The notes under the pieces: generated by a model
The model's input: only the letters and a program-made list of their open reading frames with translations
What the model was told of the DNA's origin: nothing
Databases searched by the model: none
Program-made: the position numbers and the translations under genes
Origin: Actinomycetota bacterium
Lineage (GTDB): Bacteria; Actinomycetota; Acidimicrobiia; Acidimicrobiales; Iamiaceae
Length of the DNA: 10,095 bases
Direction of reading: 5' to 3'
NCBI GenBank assembly: GCA_018268545.1
Contig: JAFDWI010000207.1
Location: 1-10,095, forward strand
Shown: positions 1-5,136 of the stretch, in pieces
Position numbering within the stretch: the first letter of the stretch is position 1
Layout of the letters: every line of letters begins with the position of its first letter

Positions 1-47
1 GAGACGAATGTCTCACCGGGAAGTGGGCAACAAATCAAGAAAAGTGC

Positions 48-76
48 TTGCCGGAGTGAGCAGGGCGCGCTACCGT
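48..76 (+). promoter_or_regulatory. Candidate sigma-70 type promoter of whiB1
   Basis: A TTGCCG hexamer (48-53) is followed after exactly 17 bases by TACCGT (71-76). The -10 fits the TAnnnT pattern common in actinobacteria, and the -35 matches the consensus at four of six positions. Transcription would begin near base 83, giving a 5' untranslated leader of about 88 bases before the GTG at 171. No other hexamer pair with good spacing was found in the leader. The call rests on pattern only. Confidence 0.4.
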
Positions 77-97
77 TTGGACGTCCCGCCTAGCACA

Positions 98-110
98 CTG
101 TCTTCGACAG
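98..110 (+). other. Small stem-loop in the whiB1 leader
   Basis: CTGTC (98-102) and GACAG (106-110) are perfect inverted arms around a TTC triloop. The element lies in the predicted untranslated leader between the candidate promoter and the CRP-like palindrome. It is short and could be chance. Confidence 0.25.
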
Positions 111-121
111 GCGCAAAGGCT

Positions 122-137
122 CGTGAATCCGGTCACG
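122..137. promoter_or_regulatory. CRP/FNR-family-like operator in the whiB1 leader
   Basis: The bases CGTGA-ATCCGG-TCACG form a perfect palindrome with 5-base arms and a 6-base spacer. This is the layout of CRP sites (TGTGA-N6-TCACA), differing only in the outermost base of each arm. It is centred at 129.5, about 47 bases downstream of the start site predicted from the 48-76 promoter and 41 bases before the GTG. If that promoter is used, binding here would more easily repress than activate. M. tuberculosis whiB1 is known to be controlled by the cAMP receptor protein Rv3676, so a CRP-type site here fits. Binding in this organism is inference. Confidence 0.45.
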
Positions 138-160
138 CCCGTGGCCGTCCGACTTTCCTT

Positions 161-164
161 GGAG
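161..164 (+). promoter_or_regulatory. Ribosome binding site of whiB1
   Basis: GGAG lies 6 bases before the GTG at 171. An in-frame TGA at 165-167 sits between it and the start, so the GTG is the first possible start in this frame. Confidence 0.7.
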
Positions 165-170
165 TGAACC

Positions 171-464
171 GTGGCGCTCAATGCCGGCCACCTGTTGTCC
201 CTCACGCTCGCGTCCGACGAGTGGCGCCAGTACGCCGCTTGCCGCGACACGAACCCGGACCTTTTCTTTCCGGTGGGTACCACCGGACCGGCGATCGAGC
301 AGATCGCGTCTGCCAAGGCGATCTGCGCTGAGTGCCCGGCGCGCGAAGACTGCCTGGAGTACGCCCTCGCGACGAACCAGGACTCGGGTATCTGGGGTGG
401 CACCTCCGAAGAGGAACGTCGGGTGCTCCGTCGCCAGTATCAGGCGTCCAAGCGCAGCGCCTGA
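171..464 (+). CDS. whiB1: WhiB1-type iron-sulfur transcriptional regulator
   Basis: This is a 97-residue WhiB-family protein. Such proteins carry an oxygen- and nitric-oxide-sensitive [4Fe-4S] cluster and control transcription by binding region 4 of the principal sigma factor. The four cluster cysteines are visible as C24, C52, C55 and C61, with spacing C-x27-C-x2-C-x5-C, exactly that of M. tuberculosis WhiB1. The FFPVG segment (32-36), the GIWGG turn (73-77) and a basic C-terminal tail (RRVLRRQ) for DNA contact are all present, so nothing essential is missing. The GTG start is fixed by an in-frame stop two codons upstream and a GGAG six bases before it. Assignment to the WhiB1 subtype rests on sequence likeness plus the convergent PdtaS-type kinase next door, as at Rv3219/Rv3220c. 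Autoregulation or cAMP control is possible from the leader palindrome but unproven. Confidence 0.93.
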   Translation: MALNAGHLLSLTLASDEWRQYAACRDTNPDLFFPVGTTGPAIEQIASAKAICAECPAREDCLEYALATNQDSGIWGGTSEEERRVLRRQYQASKRSA

Positions 465-465
465 T

Positions 466-494
466 CCCTGCGGGCGGTCAACGCCCGTGCAGGG
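466..494. terminator. Hairpin at the whiB1/pdtaS convergent junction
   Basis: The arms CCCTGC (466-471) plus GGGCG (472-476) pair with CGCCC (482-486) plus GCAGGG (489-494). This gives 11 base pairs with a 2-base bulge and a 5-base loop. The hairpin begins 2 bases after the whiB1 stop, and the kinase stop codon (478-480, complement) lies in its loop. There is no T-run on either side, so it would be a U-less, actinobacterial-style terminator or a transcript-end stabiliser for whiB1. It overlaps the last codons of the kinase gene. Confidence 0.5.
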
Positions 495-2031
495 GAACCG
501 AAAGTGCGACCACCGTTCCCCCGCTCCGGGGTGACATCGCACTGATCGAACCGGAAAGATCAGAAACGACAAGGGCCCGGACGATCGAAAGTCCGAGGCC
601 CTTCGCCGTTTTGATGTCGAATTCGGCGGGAAGGCCGCGCCCGTCGTCGGAGACCCGCACCTCCATGCGATCGCCGCTGTTCGACAGGTCGACGACCACC
701 TCGCCTCCGTCGACACCGAATGCGTGGTCGACGGCGTTCTGCAACAACTCGTTCAGGACCACCGCGAGCGGCGTGACCACTTCGGCGGGTGGGATCCCGC
801 CGTCGCCCTCGACCCGGAAGGTGACGCGTTGCTCGGGGGCGACGAGCCCCTCCTCGACCATCCGGACCAAGGGGCGGACGATGTCGACGAAAGGCACGTC
901 GTCGCCGGCTGCGCGGGCGAGCATGTCGTGCACGAGCGCGATCGAATGGATCCGGCGAACCGACTCGTCGATCGCGGACTTCGCCTCCTCGCTCGCGAGA
1001 CGTCGCCCCTGCAGGTGCAGCAACGCCGAGACGGTCTGCAGGTTGTTCTTGACCCGATGGTGGATTTCGCGGATCGTCGCGTCCTTGGACAGCAGCAATC
1101 GATCGCGGCGCCGCAACTCGGAGATGTCACGGGCCAACACGACCGCGCCTTCGACGGTGTCACGTCCGATGATCGGAATGCAGTGCAGCAACACGATGAC
1201 GTCGTCGGTCCGTTCGATCTCGACGGTTGCCGGTCGCCGCACGTCGAATGCGCTGCGGACCATCTCGTCGTCGATGCCCAGTTCGGCGAGGGTCATCCCC
1301 TCGGTGTTCGCGTGGACGCCGATCCGGTGCATCGCCGATACGGCATTCGGCGAGATGTAAGAGATGCGTGCCTCGCCGTCGAGTACGAGCACACCGTCAC
1401 CCACGCGTGGCAGCTCGTCACTACCCGAGTCGGGCTGATCGAACGGGTAGTCACCCTGGGTGATCATCCGCGCGAAGTCGTTGAAGATCTCGGCATAGAC
1501 CCGTTCGAGTTCACCGTGCGCGCGGCCGATCACCGTCGGGGTCTCGCGTGCCAACACCGCGATCACCTGGCCCTCGAAGCGCACGGGGATGCACACCTCG
1601 CGGATGAACTCGTGGAGATGCTCCACCAGGTATTCACCGTCGATGATCTGACCGAGCCGGAAACAACGGTGGACCAGCGGACGGTCGGCTTCGCCGCATT
1701 CGAGCCCGATCAGGTCGGTTCGATACAAGGTCTGACTCGTCGAGGGTCGGACCTGGCCGACGACGAGGAACCGGTCATCGGACTCGTCGACCGGCACGAA
1801 CAACAGCAGATCCGAGAAACAGAAGTCGGCGAGGATGTGCCACTCGGCGATGAGCTGTTCGAGGTGACGTTTGCGGTCACCGCTGAGACGGCCGCGGACC
1901 TGGGCGAGCGCGACCGGATCGCTCCGGCGCTCGCTGGGGATGACGGGAAGCGGCCCGGTTCGAAAAGAAGCGTCGTCGGCCGGGGTCACCGGATCCGACA
2001 CTACCGGCCGACCGGTGAGCGCGGGGTGCAC
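478..2031 (-). CDS. pdtaS: PdtaS-type soluble sensor histidine kinase (HisKA_2 family)
   Basis: This 517-residue histidine kinase has no membrane segment, so it is cytosolic. Residues about 55-190 resemble the GAF-like sensor domain of PdtaS (e.g. AEWHILADFCFSD, QVRPSTSQT). Residues about 208-305 form a PAS domain. The phosphoacceptor region has the HisKA_2 core HHRVKNNLQT with H324/H325. The ATPase domain shows an N box (LNELLQNAVDHAF, 427-439), a G1 box (DDGRGLP, 462-468) and a G2 box (KGLGLSIV, 477-484). In M. tuberculosis, PdtaS phosphorylates the RNA-binding antiterminator PdtaR; no pdtaR-like gene is in this window. The GTG at 2031 is the first start after an in-frame TGA but has no clear ribosome site. 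The first 45 residues look unstructured, so a start at GTG 2001 or 1989 is possible. It follows the ATPase operon on the same strand after 59 bases and converges on whiB1, the arrangement of Rv3219/Rv3220c. Confidence 0.9.
   Translation of the reverse strand: MHPALTGRPVVSDPVTPADDASFRTGPLPVIPSERRSDPVALAQVRGRLSGDRKRHLEQLIAEWHILADFCFSDLLLFVPVDESDDRFLVVGQVRPSTSQTLYRTDLIGLECGEADRPLVHRCFRLGQIIDGEYLVEHLHEFIREVCIPVRFEGQVIAVLARETPTVIGRAHGELERVYAEIFNDFARMITQGDYPFDQPDSGSDELPRVGDGVLVLDGEARISYISPNAVSAMHRIGVHANTEGMTLAELGIDDEMVRSAFDVRRPATVEIERTDDVIVLLHCIPIIGRDTVEGAVVLARDISELRRRDRLLLSKDATIREIHHRVKNNLQTVSALLHLQGRRLASEEAKSAIDESVRRIHSIALVHDMLARAAGDDVPFVDIVRPLVRMVEEGLVAPEQRVTFRVEGDGGIPPAEVVTPLAVVLNELLQNAVDHAFGVDGGEVVVDLSNSGDRMEVRVSDDGRGLPAEFDIKTAKGLGLSIVRALVVSDLSGSISAMSPRSGGTVVALSVPLHGR
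571..603. other. Terminator-like stem-loop inside the kinase G2-box codons
   Basis: AAGGGCC (571-577) pairs with GGCCCTT (597-603) and CGGAC (578-582) pairs with GTCCG (591-595). This gives 12 base pairs with one bulged A and an 8-base loop. On the + strand it is followed by CGCCGTTTTG, and on the - strand by a T-rich stretch. It encodes part of the kinase ATP lid, so it may be coincidental. It lies about 107 bases beyond the whiB1 stop and could act as a backup terminator for that transcript. Confidence 0.35.
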
Positions 2032-2053
2032 CCGCGTTCACGCGCCAGGCCGG

Positions 2054-2061
2054 TCACGTGA
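2054..2061. other. 8-base palindrome TCACGTGA upstream of the kinase gene
   Basis: A perfect 8-base palindrome lies 23 bases before the kinase GTG and next to the operon-closing hairpin. It may be an operator half-spaced site or chance. It is not the CRP layout because there is no spacer. Confidence 0.2.
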
Positions 2062-2083
2062 GGCCGTCGGGACGACGACGGCC
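2062..2083 (-). terminator. U-less hairpin closing the DUF3107/Get3-like operon
   Basis: GGCCGTCG (2062-2069) and CGACGGCC (2076-2083) form a perfect 8-base-pair stem with a 6-base loop, starting 7 bases after the stop of the second ATPase gene. No T-run follows on the - strand, so termination would be of the U-less type and possibly partial. Read-through would reach the kinase gene. Confidence 0.5.
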
Positions 2084-2090
2084 GTGGCGG

Positions 2091-3272
2091 TCAGTGCCAC
2101 AGGTGCGATCCGATCTCGATCAGACCACCGAGATCGTGGACGTCATCGGTGAGGTACGGGACCGACGCGACCACGTCGGCGAACGACGCGAGATCCTTGC
2201 GCAACTCGCCTTCTCGTTTCGCGACGACCTGGTAGTCGAGGAAGCTGTCGGCGATCTGGCCGAGCACACGCTCCACGTCGACGACGTCGATCGCATCGTC
2301 GCCGAGCCGTCCCAGGACCGCTTCGGCGACCGGCCGGGCATGGTCCGACAACAGCCGTGCGGTTCGCGTCGCGTTGGTCGAGCGAAGGTACGGGGGCAGC
2401 ACCTTGTTCAGCACGATCGCGCCGAGATCGAGCCGTTCGGATGCGAGCGCATCGATGAAGAACCGTGTCTCGGCCACCGGCGCGGTTTCCAACGTGGAGA
2501 CCACCACGAAGCTCGTTCGACGATCCGAGAGCAACGCCCGGACGGCGTCGGCACGTTCGACGAATCCGTCGTGCATCGTCTGGAACAACATGAAGAACTC
2601 GGCGATGTCGGCGAGGAACTGTGAACCGAGGATGCGATCGGCGACCGTCATGAACGGCTTCGACGCGAGCGTGAACACCTTCGACTGGTACGGCGCGGTC
2701 AACCAGCGCAGGAGCCGGCTCGAGAAGAACTCCGCCATGCGATCGGGGGCGGCCAGAAAGTCGATCGCGTTGCGGGTGGGTGGCGTGTCGACCACGATCA
2801 GGTCGTACCGCCCCGACGCGTGGATGTCGTACAGGCGTTCCATCGCGATGTAGTCGTGGCTCTGCACGAAGCGTCCGGAGATGTTGGCGTACAACGGGTT
2901 CCCGAGGATCGCATCGCGGGTCGTCGCATCGGGGGCATGCCGGACGACCAGATCATCCCAGGATGCCTTCGTGTCCAGCATCGCTGCGAACAACTGACCG
3001 CGCGGCTCCAGTCCTGCGACGGTGAACGCTTCGGCGGGGATCCGTGTCTCGGTGTTGCCGAACCGCTCGATCCCCATCGCGGTGGCGAGGCGCCGCGCCG
3101 GATCGACGGTGAGCACGAGCACCTTGCCCCCCAGATGGACTGCGGCCATGGCCGCGATCGCCGCGGCGGTCGTCGTCTTTCCGACCCCACCCGACCCGCA
3201 CGTGACGAGCACCTCCCGGGATGCGGCCAACGCCTCGAGCGTGTCGGTCGATTCGGTCGTCGCGCGCGCCAT
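2091..3272 (-). CDS. ArsA/Get3-like ATPase, second subunit (BagB/Rv3680-like)
   Basis: This 393-residue single-domain ATPase belongs to the ArsA/Get3 branch of the SIMIBI class. These ATPases form dimers that hydrolyse ATP to move or hand over a substrate; in Get3 the substrate is tail-anchored membrane proteins. The P-loop is at residues 26-34, switch I (DPARRL) at 57-62 and switch II (VVDTPPT) at 160-166. The P-loop reads GSGGVGKTT, so the first lysine of the usual GKGGVGKT, which reaches across the dimer to the partner's ATP, is serine. There is no CxxC zinc pair as in eukaryotic Get3, and no arsenite-type cysteine cluster. The ATG at 3272 is chosen because it directly precedes the P-loop domain, follows the upstream stop by one base (TGACATG) and has GAGGAG (3283-3288) 10 bases ahead. 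This indicates translational coupling. The longer reading frame running into the upstream gene is an artefact. The likely partner is the ATPase encoded just upstream, as with Rv3679/Rv3680. Confidence 0.88.
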   Translation of the reverse strand: MARATTESTDTLEALAASREVLVTCGSGGVGKTTTAAAIAAMAAVHLGGKVLVLTVDPARRLATAMGIERFGNTETRIPAEAFTVAGLEPRGQLFAAMLDTKASWDDLVVRHAPDATTRDAILGNPLYANISGRFVQSHDYIAMERLYDIHASGRYDLIVVDTPPTRNAIDFLAAPDRMAEFFSSRLLRWLTAPYQSKVFTLASKPFMTVADRILGSQFLADIAEFFMLFQTMHDGFVERADAVRALLSDRRTSFVVVSTLETAPVAETRFFIDALASERLDLGAIVLNKVLPPYLRSTNATRTARLLSDHARPVAEAVLGRLGDDAIDVVDVERVLGQIADSFLDYQVVAKREGELRKDLASFADVVASVPYLTDDVHDLGGLIEIGSHLWH

Positions 3273-3273
3273 G

Positions 3274-4245
3274 TCAGTCGAGCTCCTCGCCGAGCGCGTC
3301 GGCCACGAGCCGGGTGACCCGCACGCCGTGGGCACGGGTGAACAATTCCGGCAGGTACAACACCGGGATGTCGTCGCCCAGTTCGCTGCGCAGCCGGGCA
3401 AGGTGGCGGGCCTGGGTCCGCCGCAACGTCACCGCGAGGCGGGCCCCGTCGAGCAGTGGACCCGGCGTGTCGACGAGCCCGTCGAGCGGTCCCCCGTCGG
3501 ACACATCGGCGAGCCGATCGAACAGCGCTTCCTCTGACGACGTGAACAACTCCGGGAGCACCCGGTTCACCACGACGGTCGCCAGGTCGACGTTGGTCTC
3601 CTCGGCGAGGCGTTCTCGCAACTCCAGGGTCTCGGCGATCGGCATCTCCTGGGGTGTCGCCACGATCACCGCTCCGGTGAGGGTCGGGTCCCCGAGGATG
3701 TCGAGCATCCACGAGGTCTGGCTCCGGACCAGGCCGACCTGGACGAGTTCGTTGATGGCCTGGGGGGCGGCGAGCTGCGACACCACGTGGCCCGTCGCCG
3801 ACGCGTCCACCACCACCAGGTCATAGTTCCGCTCGAGGACCTCCCAGCAGAACTTGCCGACGGTGAGGATCTCCTTGACCCCCGGCGCGGCCGACGCGAC
3901 GAAGTCGAACGTTCGGGCGAGCGGTCCGATGCGAGCGAGCAACGGAACCTTGAGTTGCAGACGGAGGTACTCCTTGAGCGATTCCTCGGTCTGCATGCAC
4001 ATCGCCCACAGGTCGGGGGACACGACGCGCGCATCGAACGTGAGCGGTCCGGTCTCGAGGAACGTGGCGAGGTCACCCTTGGCGTCGACCTCGCAGACGA
4101 GCGTGCGCTTACCCAGCGACGCGGCCCGCAACGCCAACCCCGCGGCGACCGTCGTCTTGCCGACGCCACCTTTGCCGGTGACGAACAGAAGCTTGCGGTC
4201 GAGCGGATCCATCGACCCCGTGGTCATGGTCAGGGTGCCCGTCAC
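3274..4245 (-). CDS. ArsA/Get3-like ATPase, first subunit (BagA/Rv3679-like)
   Basis: This 323-residue ArsA/Get3-family ATPase has a canonical deviant Walker A, GKGGVGKTT (24-32), with both lysines. Switch I is DAKGD (54-58) and switch II is DASATGH (147-153), close to the DTAPTGH signature of the family. There is one nucleotide-binding domain, so it must dimerise, most likely with the second ATPase whose gene starts one base after this stop. It has no CxxC pair and no transmembrane segment. In M. tuberculosis the comparable pair Rv3679/Rv3680 is described as Get3-like. The in vivo client is unknown here, and an arsenite-pump role is not supported because no arsB or arsR is nearby. The start is uncertain: the GTG at 4245 gives the full frame, 18 bases after the DUF3107 stop, with GAGGAA a long 14 bases before it. 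ATG codons at 4227 and 4212 (residues 7 and 12) also precede the P-loop and may be used. Confidence 0.88.
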   Translation of the reverse strand: MTGTLTMTTGSMDPLDRKLLFVTGKGGVGKTTVAAGLALRAASLGKRTLVCEVDAKGDLATFLETGPLTFDARVVSPDLWAMCMQTEESLKEYLRLQLKVPLLARIGPLARTFDFVASAAPGVKEILTVGKFCWEVLERNYDLVVVDASATGHVVSQLAAPQAINELVQVGLVRSQTSWMLDILGDPTLTGAVIVATPQEMPIAETLELRERLAEETNVDLATVVVNRVLPELFTSSEEALFDRLADVSDGGPLDGLVDTPGPLLDGARLAVTLRRTQARHLARLRSELGDDIPVLYLPELFTRAHGVRVTRLVADALGEELD

Positions 4246-4263
4246 ACCGTCGAAAGAAATTCC

Positions 4264-4497
4264 TCAGGAACCGAAGCCGACGCGTGGACCGGTGTCCGGG
4301 CTGCCGATCTCGACGTAGCTGAGGCGCTCGACGGGCACGCCGACCTGGCGGCCGCGACGATCGGTGAGCCAGAACATGCCGCCCGGTTCTGCCATGGCCG
4401 ACTCGACGGCCTTGCGCAACCCGGCGGAATCCATGTCGTCGCCCACGTCGACGACGAGTTCCTTACTGGTGTAGGTGACTCCCAAACGTACGTCCAC
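4264..4497 (-). CDS. DUF3107 family small protein (TB9.4/Rv3208A-like)
   Basis: This 77-residue soluble protein has the DUF3107 layout. It begins with a strand reading VDVRLGVTYTSKELVV, continues with a helix (AGLRKAVESAMA), and ends with two strands (GGMFWLTDRRGRQVGVP and VERLSYVEIG). DUF3107 proteins are small, actinobacterial and of unknown function; TB9.4 (Rv3208A) of M. tuberculosis is a member. The GTG at 4497 is preferred over longer frames because the family begins here and GAAAGGA sits 6 bases upstream. It is the first gene of an operon with the two Get3-like ATPases, with an 18-base gap to the next start, which suggests a shared function. The C-terminal TGPRVGFGS is likely flexible. 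No catalytic motif is visible, and I infer no enzyme activity. Confidence 0.82.
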   Translation of the reverse strand: MDVRLGVTYTSKELVVDVGDDMDSAGLRKAVESAMAEPGGMFWLTDRRGRQVGVPVERLSYVEIGSPDTGPRVGFGS

Positions 4498-4503
4498 ACC
4501 GCG

Positions 4504-4510
4504 TCCTTTC
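4504..4510 (-). promoter_or_regulatory. Ribosome binding site fixing the DUF3107 start
   Basis: GAAAGGA on the - strand lies 6 bases before the GTG at 4497. It favours this start over the longer open frame that extends to 4680 and would overlap the divergent lipoprotein gene. Confidence 0.65.
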
Positions 4511-4543
4511 TCGTGTACCGCACCGGTCCGGTTGCGCCGCCCC

Positions 4544-4549
4544 ACCCTA
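4544..4549 (-). promoter_or_regulatory. Possible -10 element of the DUF3107/Get3-like operon
   Basis: TAGGGT on the - strand fits the TAnnnT -10 pattern and lies 46 bases ahead of the DUF3107 GTG. No convincing -35 is found at 16-18 bases spacing. The call is weak. Confidence 0.25.
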
Positions 4550-4582
4550 GTGCCGCGCCCTCGGTCGCCCGACCTCTGACGC

Positions 4583-4605
4583 GCCGCGGCAAGATCTGCG
4601 GCGGC
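4583..4605. repeat. Imperfect inverted repeat in the divergent intergenic region
   Basis: GCCGCGGCA (4583-4591) and TGCGGCGGC (4597-4605) are inverted with one mismatch around AGATC. The element lies between the divergent DUF3107 and lipoprotein genes, 30 bases before the lipoprotein start. It could be an operator or a GC-rich chance match. Confidence 0.3.
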
Positions 4606-4634
4606 TCCGGCTCGGATGTCATGATGGACGTGCC

Positions 4635-5129
4635 GTGTCAGGACCCTTGGTGACGTCGAGAACCTCACATCGTCGGTCACTTCTTGTCGTCATTTCCGCT
4701 TTGGTGATCGCCGTCACCGCGTGTTCGTCGAGCCCCAAGGCCGACCCGGCGACGTTCTGTTCGAGCTACGACGACGTCGCAACCGCGGCAGCAAAGCTCG
4801 CGAACCCCGACGACGTACCGATCGTGACCTTCCGACGCCAGGTCCGCACCATCGACTCCGCCGCGGCCGCCGCGGCGCACAAGGCGCCGGCGGACATCGC
4901 CGACGCCGTCGATGCCGTCATCGAACCCCTCCATCAACTCAGCCAGGACCTCGACACCGCGGGCTCACAGGCTGCCGTCACACGGGCACTTGCCCGCTAC
5001 CGCGTCGGCGCTCACAAGGTCGCGGTCGACCAGACCAAGCTCGACTCGTGGGTCCACACGAACTGCGGCTTCACGTCGGTCACCTCCACCACGACACCGA
5101 TCACGATCCAACCGTCGGCAACGAGCTGA
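4635..5129 (+). CDS. Putative small lipoprotein
   Basis: This 164-residue exported protein begins with a basic n-region (SHRRS), a hydrophobic stretch (LLVVISALVIAV) and the lipobox VTAC. C30 would be lipidated and serine-rich residues follow. This predicts a lipoprotein on the outer face of the cytoplasmic membrane. The mature part is about 135 residues, mostly helical and alanine-rich, with two cysteines (C42 in FCSSY and C144 in TNCGF) near its ends that could form a disulfide. It finishes with a Ser/Thr/Pro tail. I do not recognise a named family; proteins of this build are common and uncharacterised in actinobacteria. GTG 4635 is the first start; GTG 4650 (residue 6) has AGGA at 6 bases and is equally possible. 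Both leave the signal intact. It is followed after 7 bases by the desulfurase gene, so the two are probably co-transcribed. Confidence 0.75.
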   Translation: MSGPLVTSRTSHRRSLLVVISALVIAVTACSSSPKADPATFCSSYDDVATAAAKLANPDDVPIVTFRRQVRTIDSAAAAAAHKAPADIADAVDAVIEPLHQLSQDLDTAGSQAAVTRALARYRVGAHKVAVDQTKLDSWVHTNCGFTSVTSTTTPITIQPSATS

Positions 5130-5136
5130 GCCCCCC

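Noticed and set aside
724..2061. A 445-residue open frame on the + strand opposite the kinase gene
   Set aside because: It is antisense to a kinase with all expected motifs. Its Asp/Arg/Val-rich translation has no recognisable domain.
2798..3712. A 304-residue open frame on the - strand across the two ATPase genes
   Set aside because: It is an arginine-rich out-of-frame reading of the ATPase P-loop regions (it includes a shifted copy of the same codons). It is not a gene.
3274..4245. Arsenite efflux ATPase (ArsA) function
   Set aside because: There is no arsB, arsD or arsR nearby, only one nucleotide-binding domain and no metal-binding cysteine cluster. A Get3-like pair fits better.
4912..5136. 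N-terminal extension of the desulfurase frame
   Set aside because: It overlaps the lipoprotein in another frame and is Ser/Arg/Pro-rich. The family begins at the YLDNA motif just after GTG 5137.
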